Below are positions 37,746 to 44,795 of a stretch of DNA of 48,331 nucleotides, piece by piece. Every line of letters begins with the position of its first letter. The stretch's first letter is position 1. Both the position numbers and the translations under genes were made by a program. The notes under the pieces are model-generated. The model was not told where the DNA came from, searched no databases, and saw only the letters and a list, made by a program, of their open reading frames with translations. Source of the DNA: Microvirga arabica (GTDB taxonomy: Bacteria > Pseudomonadota > Alphaproteobacteria > Rhizobiales > Beijerinckiaceae); NCBI RefSeq assembly GCF_016811235.1, contig NZ_JAFBID010000045.1, positions 1 through 48,331 of the forward strand, read 5' to 3'.

Positions 37746-38468
37746 ATGGTTCTTCTTTGCCGGCTTGGGGCCGTTCTGGCCTTTCTTATGCTGGGCTCTG
37801 CTGCGACGTGGGCCGAAGATGACGAAATCTGGAACAGGGATCTGACGCCGGCATGGCTGGACGGCAATGTCGCCGCGGCACGCCTCGGCCGACAATCGCA
37901 AGCCTCCTATGATCTGAACCGTACCCAGGTGTGGGCGAACGGCATGACCAGGAGCCCTGCGCAAAGCTTCCGGCCCGGCGCGACCGGCCACTCGCTCGGG
38001 GCCAAGCTGCAGCCTCTGCACGACTACAACTTCCTCGTCGGAACCGAGCTGATCCGCGGCGGCGGGTATCGGGGGCCGCTGCACTCGAAAGCCACATGGG
38101 AGGCCTTCGTGACGCGCGACTGGGAGAGCCTGGGCGGCGTCACCTTCGGATTGTCGACGGCCGGCCTCGTGGACGTGACGAGCCACGGCTATGCGCAATC
38201 CGTCAGCGGCACCATGGGAATCCCTCTCGATTTGCCGCTCCAGTCCTGGAACTCGCAGCTGCGGTTTGCGCCAAGCATCAGCGTCGATGCGGCAAACGGG
38301 GATTTCAGCACCGGCCTGTTGTCGGAGGTGACGAGCCAGGCGCTGCTCAGCGCTCCCTCGGATCGCTACAAATCCGTGCTCAACGTGTCGCTCGGCTACG
38401 GCCTTGCCCCGCGCACGCAGCCCGTGGCTTCGGCGCGGCTGGAGCTGAGGATCACGCCCAATCTCTGA
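37746..38468 (+). CDS. Secreted hypothetical protein, possibly outer-membrane beta-structure
   Basis: This 240-residue protein has a signal peptide (MVLLCRLGAVLAFLMLGSAATWA, cleavage before EDDE). The mature part is rich in alternating hydrophobic and polar residues with Gly and Ser, for example VTFGLSTAGLVDVTSHGYAQ, and ends in an amphipathic strand with a terminal aromatic-like motif (ARLELRITPNL). That suggests a beta-rich envelope protein. I do not recognise the family. ATG 37746 is chosen because it begins the signal peptide; an in-frame ATG at 37656 is possible. Confidence 0.65.
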   Translation: MVLLCRLGAVLAFLMLGSAATWAEDDEIWNRDLTPAWLDGNVAAARLGRQSQASYDLNRTQVWANGMTRSPAQSFRPGATGHSLGAKLQPLHDYNFLVGTELIRGGGYRGPLHSKATWEAFVTRDWESLGGVTFGLSTAGLVDVTSHGYAQSVSGTMGIPLDLPLQSWNSQLRFAPSISVDAANGDFSTGLLSEVTSQALLSAPSDRYKSVLNVSLGYGLAPRTQPVASARLELRITPNL

Positions 38469-38504
38469 CGGGAACGCGCGACGGCTCACGACCGCGAGAG
38501 GCCC

Positions 38505-38529
38505 TGAACCTGTCACGCTTTCAACCGTT
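38505..38529 (+). promoter_or_regulatory. Candidate EcfG-type promoter of the 74-aa gene (one mismatch)
   Basis: TGAAC (38505-38509), 16 bases, CGTT (38526-38529), 31 bases before the GTG start at 38561. Only the first base of the -35 box differs from the EcfG consensus. The same TGAAC variant precedes the genes at 44719 and 46255. Confidence 0.45.
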
Positions 38530-38560
38530 GGGTTCTCGATCCTCATGACCGGAGAGCCCC

Positions 38561-38785
38561 GTGGGACAGATCACCTTCGATGGACTCGGGCCCTATGATC
38601 TGCCCGATGCCACCCATGCCGATGCGCAGAAGGACGGCGACGGCTTCATGCTCTCGTTCCGCATGTGGAAATCGGAGAAGGAGTGGACCCTGGTGCGCAT
38701 CCATGTCAGCGCCGAAGCGGCCGACAAGCTCGTGCGCCAGATCTGGGATGAGAGCGTGAGAACGGACGGCTCGACGATCATCTGA
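38561..38785 (+). CDS. Small hypothetical protein, 74 aa
   Basis: The gene starts with GTG at 38561, with CGGAGAG about four bases upstream. The product is soluble and acidic, with a beta-type centre (GFMLSFRMWKSEKEWTLVRIHVS) and a helix (AEAADKLVRQIWDESVR). I do not recognise the family. The position of a candidate EcfG-type promoter 31 bases upstream suggests a stress gene. Confidence 0.65.
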   Translation: MGQITFDGLGPYDLPDATHADAQKDGDGFMLSFRMWKSEKEWTLVRIHVSAEAADKLVRQIWDESVRTDGSTII

Positions 38786-38940
38786 CCTTGATGCCGTCGC
38801 AAAGATCATGGGTTTGGACCACACTTACAAATGACGCATTGGCCCTGTACGGTCCGCTCATCAGCGATTCCTTAGTCGGTCGCTGCCCTTTTTGGGCGCA
38901 TGATGCGTCCCGAAGCTGTCCAGGCTTTGGAGCATGAGCC

Positions 38941-39084
38941 ATGCCCGTCGATCTCCCACCGCAGAAGAAGCTTGCCCAGACCGTTCCGGCCTCCTGGAAC
39001 CTGGTGTTCGACCGCTCTCTGAACTGGCTCGCCGTGGTGGTCGGTCTCGGACTCTGCCTCTGGATAGGCACCCTCGGTAGCTGA
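38941..39084 (+). CDS. Tiny membrane protein, 47 aa
   Basis: ATG 38941, with GGAG eight bases upstream, opens 47 codons. The product has a polar N-terminus (MPVDLPPQKKLAQTVPASW) and one membrane helix (WLAVVVGLGLCLWIGTL). I do not recognise the family. It is followed 14 bases later by another tiny membrane open frame, so they may form a two-gene unit. Confidence 0.5.
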   Translation: MPVDLPPQKKLAQTVPASWNLVFDRSLNWLAVVVGLGLCLWIGTLGS

Positions 39085-39098
39085 AGGGAACCCTGCTC

Positions 39099-39200
39099 TT
39101 GGATCCGGACCGCGACAGCCGATATCCCTGGCTCAGCCTCATCGGCATTGCCGCCATCGGCCTGTTCGGGCTCGTCCTGATGGCGATCCTGACACCCTGA
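39099..39200 (+). CDS. Possible tiny membrane peptide, 33 aa (TTG start)
   Basis: TTG 39099, with GAAGGGA nine bases upstream, opens 33 codons: a charged stretch (DPDRDSRYP) and one membrane helix (WLSLIGIAAIGLFGLVLMAIL) ending at a proline and the stop. The hydrophobic helix and the ribosome site support translation. No homology can be claimed. Confidence 0.4.
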   Translation: MDPDRDSRYPWLSLIGIAAIGLFGLVLMAILTP

Positions 39201-39221
39201 AGGCTTCACCGGGTTGCCCGG

Positions 39222-40112
39222 TCACGGCAGCGCGATCAGGTCGTTCATGTGCTGCGGCTTCGGCTCCTTGCCGAGGCGTCGGCGCTTGGCCAGGATGATG
39301 GTGCCGTTGAGTTCCCCGCCGAACAGGAAGATGGCTGAGAGCGTATAGAGGAAGATCAGCGCCACCATGGCGGTGGCCAGCCCCCCATAGGTGGAGGCAT
39401 AGGCCCCCGGATAGAACTCCAGATACCAGCTGAAGGCGAAGCCGCCGAGAAGCCACAGCGCCAGCGTCACGCCCACGCCCGGCAGCACCGCGCGGAAGCT
39501 GCGCCGTCCCGATGGGACGAGCTTGTAGGCCAGCAGCAGGCCCGCCACGATGACCACCGTCGCCACGCCGATCCGCAGGAACGCGATGAGCCCGTCGAAG
39601 GGCTGCAGCGCCGGCACCCAGGCGAGCACGAACCGCCAGAGGAACGGACCGAGCACCACGAGCAGGGCCAGCGCCAGCAGCATGAGGGCACCGGCGATCA
39701 CGAAGGCGATGGATTCGAGCCGCGTCAGCCACCAGGCGCGGGTCTCGCGCACCCCATAGGCGCGGTTGAGCCCGACCCGCAGGCTCTCCACGCCGCTCGA
39801 GGCGAAATAGAGGGCGAGCACGAGGCCTAGGGTCACCACGTCGCTGCGCTTGACCGAGAGGATGGTGTGCACCTCGCCGGCAATGGGGCCGGCGATCTCC
39901 CGCGGCCAGGCCTCCAGGATGATGTCCGCCACCTCGTCGGCCAGGGTCCCGGTGCCGAACAGGCTCGCCAGCGCCGTGACCAGGATGAGGAACGGGAACA
40001 TCGAGGTCAGCACCGACAGGGCGATATGGCTCGCAATCGCCCAGGCGTCGTGCAGGACGAAGCGCGTGGACGCGATGGCGACGAGTTCAAGCCAGAGGCG
40101 AAGGCGGTTCAA
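39222..40112 (-). CDS. YihY/BrkB-family membrane protein
   Basis: The 296-residue inner-membrane protein has six predicted helices and the family segments ALSVLTSMFPFLILVTAL, VGLNRAYGVRETR and the final YTLSAIFLFGGELNG. The family was once thought to be RNase BN but its role is unknown. The first in-frame ATG would be at 40376, but the codons in between run through an intergenic repeat. I prefer TTG 40112, which has GGAG eight bases upstream and gives the usual N-terminus (MNRLRLWLELVAIASTRFV). It converges on the tiny membrane genes. Confidence 0.85.
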   Translation of the reverse strand: MNRLRLWLELVAIASTRFVLHDAWAIASHIALSVLTSMFPFLILVTALASLFGTGTLADEVADIILEAWPREIAGPIAGEVHTILSVKRSDVVTLGLVLALYFASSGVESLRVGLNRAYGVRETRAWWLTRLESIAFVIAGALMLLALALLVVLGPFLWRFVLAWVPALQPFDGLIAFLRIGVATVVIVAGLLLAYKLVPSGRRSFRAVLPGVGVTLALWLLGGFAFSWYLEFYPGAYASTYGGLATAMVALIFLYTLSAIFLFGGELNGTIILAKRRRLGKEPKPQHMNDLIALP

Positions 40113-40498
40113 CAGCGGGGTCTCCAGGAGGCTGGAGATGGTGCGGCAGGGGGGTGAGGGCAAGGAAACAACGATTGGGGGAAGAGTCGAGTTTTGCTGC
40201 GGGCAGTGGAAAAGGGGTGACTCGCAACCAGCCCTCTCCCCCTTGTGGGGGAGAGTTGGAGAGGGGGGTCGCCACGGGTCGATCAGATGCTCCGATGACG
40301 CCAGCCCCCTTCCGGCCGCTGCCGCGGCCACCCTCCCCACAAGGAGGGAGGGGATACGGGCGTCATTCCTCATCAACGATCAGCAGCTTATGAAACCGGC
40401 TCAGAGATCGACATCGGGATGACGCTCCGCGCATCGACAAACACTGACACTCGGGCCTACAAGGCCATTCCTCTTGTGATTTCCGTTCCCGTCCTGTC
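40113..40498. other. Divergent intergenic stretch between yihY and the EamA gene
   Basis: It holds a palindromic repeat (40229-40354) of C/T- and G-rich blocks. Outside that I see no gene and no clear promoter boxes. Confidence 0.45.
40229..40354. repeat. Palindromic repeat, family H (CTCCCC..TTGTGGGGGAG)
   Basis: CCTCTCCCCCTTGTGGGGGAGAG on the left pairs with itself and with the CCCTCCCCACAAGGAGGGAGGGG block on the right. It is the only copy I see in this window. Confidence 0.6.
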
Positions 40499-41365
40499 AT
40501 GAGCCCAACCCTCTTCGCCCGCCTCGCGCCGCCGCTGTTCGTGCTCATCTGGGCGACCGGCTTCGTCGTGGCGCGCCTCGTGGCGCCCTATGCCGAGCCG
40601 CTGACGTTCCTGTTCGTGCGCTACGTGCTCGCCACCCTGGTGCTGGCCGGGATCGTCGTGGTGGCGCGGGTCTCATGGCCGCGCCGGTGGAGCGACTGGC
40701 GCAACAGCATGATCGCCGGGGTGCTCCTGCACGGGCTCTATCTCGGCGGCGTGTTCTGGTCGGTCAAGCACGGGCTCCCCGCTGGCATCTCCGCCCTTGT
40801 GGCCGGTCTCCAGCCGCTGGCCACGGGCCTTCTCGCCGGGCCGCTCCTGGGCGAGCGGGTGTCGCCGCGCCGCTGGGCCGGGATCGGCATCGGCTTCATG
40901 GGCGCCGCCCTCGTGGTGGCGCCGAAGCTCGGCGACGGCGGCGTGCCGCCGCTGGCGCTCTTCATCTGTGTGCTCGGCATGCTCTCCATCACCTTCGGGA
41001 CGATCTGGCAGAAACGCACCAGCAGCAATCTCGACCTGCGGGTCAACGCCACTATCCAGTATATCGGGGCCGCCATCGTCACCCTGCCGCTGATGCTGCT
41101 GCTGGAAGAGGGGCACATGGAACTCACGCTTCCACTCCTCGGCGCGCTCGCCTGGGCGGTGTTCGGCCTCTCCATCGGGGCCATCGGCCTGCTGCTGTTC
41201 CTGATTCGTCAGGGCGCCGTGGTGGGCGTCGCGACGCTGCTTTATCTCGTGCCGCCGGTTGCGGCCCTCATGGCCTTCGCGCTCTTCGGCGAGACCCTGA
41301 GCCTGATCCAGCTCGCCGGCATGGCCCTCGCGGCGTTGGGCGTCGCGGTGGCAAGCCGGAACTGA
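40499..41365 (+). CDS. DMT-family (EamA) transporter
   Basis: The 288-residue membrane protein has ten predicted helices in two EamA repeats (first ending near WAGIGIGFMGAALVV, second near IQLAGMALAALGVAVAS). Segments such as VLIWATGFVVARL and GISALVAGLQPLATGLLAGPLLGERVSPRRWAG are typical of amino acid or metabolite exporters. The substrate cannot be inferred. It stands alone and no strong ribosome site precedes the ATG. Confidence 0.88.
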   Translation: MSPTLFARLAPPLFVLIWATGFVVARLVAPYAEPLTFLFVRYVLATLVLAGIVVVARVSWPRRWSDWRNSMIAGVLLHGLYLGGVFWSVKHGLPAGISALVAGLQPLATGLLAGPLLGERVSPRRWAGIGIGFMGAALVVAPKLGDGGVPPLALFICVLGMLSITFGTIWQKRTSSNLDLRVNATIQYIGAAIVTLPLMLLLEEGHMELTLPLLGALAWAVFGLSIGAIGLLLFLIRQGAVVGVATLLYLVPPVAALMAFALFGETLSLIQLAGMALAALGVAVASRN

Positions 41366-41398
41366 AACGGACGAAAGCGCCGGAACTCACGAAGAAAA

Positions 41399-41501
41399 CC
41401 TCATCCTGAGGAGGTCGCGTGAGCGACCGTCTCGAAGGATGGTCCAGTGCTCTCTGGAAGCTCCTTCGAGACGCAGACTGCGTCTGCTCCTCAGGATCAG
41501 G
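41399..41501. repeat. Long palindromic repeat, family C, copy 2
   Basis: It runs from CCTCATCCTGAGGAGG to GCTCCTCAGGATCAGG, with the CGTCTCGAAGGATGG / CTCCTTCGAGACG inner arms. As with copy 1, it separates convergent genes (EamA and the 54-aa gene). Confidence 0.8.
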
Positions 41502-41534
41502 TGAGAGGTTGGAAAAACGGTCCGTGAAATCGGA

Positions 41535-41699
41535 TTACTTCGTGATCTTCACGGAAACCGGATCGCTGGCGGGAAAGGTCTCTTCCACGCCCTCGTCGAG
41601 AAGCTCCTCCTGATGCTTCTTGGTGTTCTCGGACTGCTTGTCGTCCTGAGCGTTGTTCTTGTCCTGAGATGTCTCGTCAGGGCGGTTCTTGTCCGTCAT
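41535..41699 (-). CDS. Small FPASDP-motif protein, 54 aa
   Basis: The product is very hydrophilic and charged (MTDKNRPDETSQDKNNAQDDKQ), ending in LLDEGVEETFPASDPVSVKITK. The ETFPASDP tail recurs in small Rhizobiales/alphaproteobacterial proteins of unknown function. A perfect AAGGAGG six bases before ATG 41699 fixes the start. A candidate EcfG-type promoter lies 42 bases upstream. It is probably an intrinsically disordered stress protein (inference). Confidence 0.75.
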   Translation of the reverse strand: MTDKNRPDETSQDKNNAQDDKQSENTKKHQEELLDEGVEETFPASDPVSVKITK

Positions 41700-41741
41700 G
41701 GCCTGCCTCCTTTGCGGGATTGCTCGTCTTGTCAGGGGGAC

Positions 41742-41766
41742 AACGCAAGGCGCCAAGCTTCGATCC
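41742..41766 (-). promoter_or_regulatory. Candidate EcfG-type promoter of the 54-aa gene (one mismatch)
   Basis: On the minus strand GGATC (41766-41762), 16 bases, CGTT (41745-41742). It is the same one-base variant as before the GH2 gene. Confidence 0.45.
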
Positions 41767-41782
41767 GCTTTGACCGTCAATT

Positions 41783-41810
41783 GAAAACGGCGCCTTTCGG
41801 CGCCGTTTCT
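41783..41810 (-). terminator. Rho-independent terminator after the TRAP binding protein
   Basis: A perfect 10-bp stem AAACGGCGCC (41785-41794) / GGCGCCGTTT (41799-41808) with a TTTC loop lies 15 bases past the stop. On the minus strand it ends in TTTTC. It also has A/T flanks for the plus strand. Confidence 0.8.
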
Positions 41811-41824
41811 GAAGTGCAGGAGGC

Positions 41825-42916
41825 TCAGCGCGGCTGGCCCTGCTGCTGGTTGACGAAGTAGTCGAAGGGCAGCTCTGCGATGCGGAACCAGGTGAGCTCC
41901 TTCTCGCGGAAGGCGCTCCAGGAATCGAACACCTTCTTGAACTTGGCGTTGGAAGCGGCGATCTCGCCATAGAGCTTGTAGGCTTCCTTGTAGCTCTGCT
42001 CCATCACGTCGCGCGGGAAGGGACGCAGCTGCACGCCCTGGCCGACGAGGCGGCGGATCGCGTCGGCGTTCTGCGCGTCATATTTGGCCACGCACATGGC
42101 GTTGGCTTCGGCACAGGCCGCTTCAAGGATCGCCTTGTAGTTGGCGGGCAGCTCGTTCCACTTGTTCATGTTCACGTAGAGCGAGGGCTGCGCGCCGCCT
42201 TCCCAGAAGCCCGGGTAGTAGTAGTACTGGGCCACCTTCACGAAGCCGAGCTTCTCGTCGTCATGCGGGCCGGAGAACTCCACCGCGTCGAGGGTGCCGC
42301 GCTCCAGCGCCGGATAGATGTCGCCGGCGGCAAGCACCTGGGGCACCACGCCGAGCTTCTGCATGATCTGGCCGCCCATGCCGGCGATGCGCATCTTCAG
42401 ACCTTGGAGATCCTGGATGGACTTGATCTCCTTGCGGAACCAGCCGCCCATCTGAGCGCCGGTCTGACCGGCCGGAATCGGATAGACGTTGTAGTCCTTC
42501 ATGAACTCGCGCACGAGGTCGAGGCCGCCGCCGTAATGCATCCAGGCATTGTGCTGGCGCACGTTCATGCCCCATGGCACAGACGTCTCGAACATGAAGG
42601 TCGGGTCCTTGCCGATGAAGAAGCTCGACAGGGTATAGGAGCATTCCACCGTGCCGTTCTGGGTAGCGTCGAGGGTCTGGAGCGCGCCGACGATCTCGCC
42701 CGCGGCGAAGGGCTGGATCTGGAACTTGTTGTCCGTGGCGGCGGCCACGCGCTTGGAGATCATCTCGCCGGCGCCGAACAGGGTGTCGAGGCTCTTCGGA
42801 TAGGCGGACGCCATGCGCCAGCGGACCTCCGGCTGCGCCTGCGCGATGGCCGGGGACGCAACCGCGCCTGCGGCGGCTGCCAGGCCTGCGCCTTTGAGAA
42901 CTTTTCTTCTGTCCAT
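41825..42916 (-). CDS. TRAP transporter substrate-binding protein (DctP family)
   Basis: The 363-residue periplasmic protein has a twin-arginine-type signal (RRKVLKGAGLAAAAG, 3-17) and a DctP-type fold with PFAAGEIVGALQTLDATQNGTVE, WMHYGGGLDLVREF, LQGLKMRIAGMGGQIMQKLG and ERGTLDAVEFSGPHDD. This subgroup binds carboxylates such as keto acids or lactate in tripartite secondary transporters. No TRAP membrane subunits (DctQ/DctM) are in the window and a terminator follows, so it is an orphan binding protein here. Confidence 0.92.
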   Translation of the reverse strand: MDRRKVLKGAGLAAAAGAVASPAIAQAQPEVRWRMASAYPKSLDTLFGAGEMISKRVAAATDNKFQIQPFAAGEIVGALQTLDATQNGTVECSYTLSSFFIGKDPTFMFETSVPWGMNVRQHNAWMHYGGGLDLVREFMKDYNVYPIPAGQTGAQMGGWFRKEIKSIQDLQGLKMRIAGMGGQIMQKLGVVPQVLAAGDIYPALERGTLDAVEFSGPHDDEKLGFVKVAQYYYYPGFWEGGAQPSLYVNMNKWNELPANYKAILEAACAEANAMCVAKYDAQNADAIRRLVGQGVQLRPFPRDVMEQSYKEAYKLYGEIAASNAKFKKVFDSWSAFREKELTWFRIAELPFDYFVNQQQGQPR

Positions 42917-43258
42917 GAGCGTTTCCTCAACCGTTTTATGTCGTCACTGCCGGTTCGGCTGAACAATCCATAAAGCGGGAGGCACGGGGCTGTCACTCCA
43001 TCTTCCGTAGAGACAGCTATGCAGTGGGGTCATTGGGGCGCCGGACCTTCAACCCTGTCATCCCCGCGAAGGTGGGGATCCATAACCACGACAGTCGGAG
43101 GAAAAGGCGCAGCCGATCCCACTGCAGGAATTCTGCACCGTCAGCGTTTATAGATCCCGGGCTCCGCTAAGCGGCCCCGGGATGACAGTGCTAGGCTAAG
43201 TTCAGGCGATCCCGGATCGGCTTTCGCCGCCCGGGATGAGCCATAGGCAGGTTTGGGC
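42917..43258. other. Intergenic stretch between the disordered 204-aa gene and the TRAP binding protein
   Basis: It holds a palindromic repeat (43055-43188) and, right after, a further short hairpin (GATCCCGGATCGG...CCGCCCGGGATGAGC, about 43209-43242). I see no gene. Confidence 0.5.
43055..43188. repeat. Long palindromic repeat, family G
   Basis: CTGTCATCCCCGCGAAGGTGGGGATCCATAA on the left pairs with TTATAGATCCCGGG...CCCCGGGATGACAG on the right. The ends CTGTCATCCC/GGGATGACAG are shared with families D, E and F. Confidence 0.7.
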
Positions 43259-43873
43259 TTACCGCTCCTCGCTGCCGCCCTTAGAGAGCGGGCGGTCCAC
43301 CTGACCTTCGGCGGCGCGGCCGGAGCGCTTCGGGGGCTTCTCGTCGCCGGTGGAGGAGGTCGACTTGCCGCCGGACTGGCTGGCCGTGGGATGGCCGCGC
43401 ACCAGGGTACCCTTGGGCACGTCCACCGCGTTGCCGGGCGCCGGCACGCGAGCCCGGGAGGCCGCGCCGCCGCTCATGCCCGTGGGGCCCATTGGGCCTT
43501 CGGTCTGAGCGGCGCGGGGCGCCGGGCTCTTGGTCGCGGTGGTGTTGACGCCCTCGGCGATCTCCTCGTTCGACATCTGGAAGCCGGCCTCGTCGTCTTC
43601 TTCCTCCGGCACCTCCTTGAAGGAATGGAGGCCAGCCTTGGAGCCGCTCTTCACGCGGTTGTCGTCCACGTGGCCGATGTCGAGGTCGGGGTCGAGCTTC
43701 TTCGAGGCGCCCATCACGCCGGTGGCCTTGGCGGCCGCGCGCTTGGTGTTGCCGACGTCGTTGCGCTGGGTCGGGCCTGCGACGAAGTCGTCGCCGGCCT
43801 CTTCCTGCGTGACCTCGTTGAGCACCTCATCGACGGGCGGCTCGGGAGGGCGGCCTCGTTTGTCTTGCGCCAT
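43259..43873 (-). CDS. Disordered hypothetical protein, 204 aa
   Basis: I do not recognise a domain. The protein is hydrophilic throughout, with acidic stretches (KEVPEEEDDEAGFQMSNEE) followed by a Gly/Ser/Pro/Thr/Arg-rich C-terminal half, and no membrane helix or cysteine. It is probably mostly disordered. GAGGA eight bases before ATG 43873 supports the start. An exact EcfG-type promoter 50 bases upstream makes it a general stress candidate. Confidence 0.7.
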   Translation of the reverse strand: MAQDKRGRPPEPPVDEVLNEVTQEEAGDDFVAGPTQRNDVGNTKRAAAKATGVMGASKKLDPDLDIGHVDDNRVKSGSKAGLHSFKEVPEEEDDEAGFQMSNEEIAEGVNTTATKSPAPRAAQTEGPMGPTGMSGGAASRARVPAPGNAVDVPKGTLVRGHPTASQSGGKSTSSTGDEKPPKRSGRAAEGQVDRPLSKGGSEER

Positions 43874-43922
43874 GGATTATTCCTCTTCTTGGGTTTCAGC
43901 AGGCTAGAAGTCTCGCAGAGCC

Positions 43923-43948
43923 AACGTCCTGTTCATGACGGCTGTTCC
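43923..43948 (-). promoter_or_regulatory. EcfG-type general stress promoter (exact consensus) of the 204-aa gene
   Basis: On the minus strand GGAAC (43948-43944), 17 bases, CGTT (43926-43923) match the EcfG consensus exactly, 50 bases before the ATG. Confidence 0.65.
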
Positions 43949-43993
43949 GGCCCTGCGACAGTGAAACGGCAGGGCCGGACAATGCTGGCGCCG

Positions 43994-44719
43994 CTATTGT
44001 CCAAGCTCCTTCTGGATGTCCTGCAGCATGGTCAGATGCTCCTGAATCTGGCCGCGGGCGAGCTTGGCCACGTTCGTGGTCTCGCGGTTGCCGGAGCCCT
44101 GCTTGAGGTAGTCATCCTGCAGCTTCAGCAATTCCTGGTGCCCCTGGATCTGCAGGGCCACATAATCCTTGTCGAAGGCAGCACCTCCCGCGGCTTTCGA
44201 CAGGCGCTCCATCGCCTGCGCGTCCTTCGGGGGCAGCTCGGGCGCGGTCGAGGCCGCAGCCTGGGCGCCGCGGGTGGTGGACGCGGTGGCGTTCGGATCG
44301 GCGAAGGAATGCATGATCTCGGTGAGCAGGTTCTGCTCGCCCACCTCGAATTCCGCGAACTGCTTCACGCGCGGATTCTGCGCCTTGGTGAGGGCGAAGT
44401 TCGATTGCTGCAGCGATACGGTGCTCAGCGCCAGCGCCTGCTGAATGTACTGCCGGTCGGCCTGCGACTGCTCCTGGCCCATAGCGGCCGGCGCGCTGTT
44501 GGCCTGACCCTGGCGGGCAGGGGTCTGCGTATCCTGCGGCGCGCCGCCCTGTTGTGTGCGCTGCTGGCGCTGCTGCGCATTCTGCCCGAGGGCCGGATTG
44601 GTCTGCGTCTCCGCAGGCTGGGGCGTGGTCGCCTGGGGAATGGCCTGGTTCTGCTGCTGGGCGAAGGCGGGAATGGCAATGGCGGCCATGAGGCCGGCGA
44701 TCACGAGACGGCGTGACAT
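43994..44719 (-). CDS. DUF4142 domain-containing exported protein
   Basis: The 241-residue protein has a signal peptide (RRLVIAGLMAAIAIPAFAQQQ), a low-complexity Gln/Ala/Pro/Thr-rich region (about 22-80) and a helical DUF4142 domain (about 85-240) with the ferritin-like four-helix pattern, including VKQFAEFEVGEQNLLTEIMHSF and YVALQIQGHQELLKLQDDYL. The family is periplasmic and of unknown function. AGGAG eight bases before ATG 44719 fixes the start; a TTG one codon earlier is possible. A candidate EcfG-type promoter precedes it. Confidence 0.88.
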   Translation of the reverse strand: MSRRLVIAGLMAAIAIPAFAQQQNQAIPQATTPQPAETQTNPALGQNAQQRQQRTQQGGAPQDTQTPARQGQANSAPAAMGQEQSQADRQYIQQALALSTVSLQQSNFALTKAQNPRVKQFAEFEVGEQNLLTEIMHSFADPNATASTTRGAQAAASTAPELPPKDAQAMERLSKAAGGAAFDKDYVALQIQGHQELLKLQDDYLKQGSGNRETTNVAKLARGQIQEHLTMLQDIQKELGQ

Positions 44720-44752
44720 CAAGAACTCTCCTGCAAAGGGACTGTGGAAGCG

Positions 44753-44777
44753 AACGTTTGCGTGAAAGTTTGGTTCA
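44753..44777 (-). promoter_or_regulatory. Candidate EcfG-type promoter of the DUF4142 gene (one mismatch)
   Basis: On the minus strand TGAAC (44777-44773), 16 bases, CGTT (44756-44753), 33 bases before ATG 44719. Confidence 0.45.
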
Positions 44778-44795
44778 GGTCTGTAGGGAGTGGCG

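Noticed and set aside
39222..40376. YihY start at the ATG at 40376
   Set aside because: The added 88 residues are read from an intergenic repeat. TTG 40112 has a ribosome site and gives the expected N-terminus.
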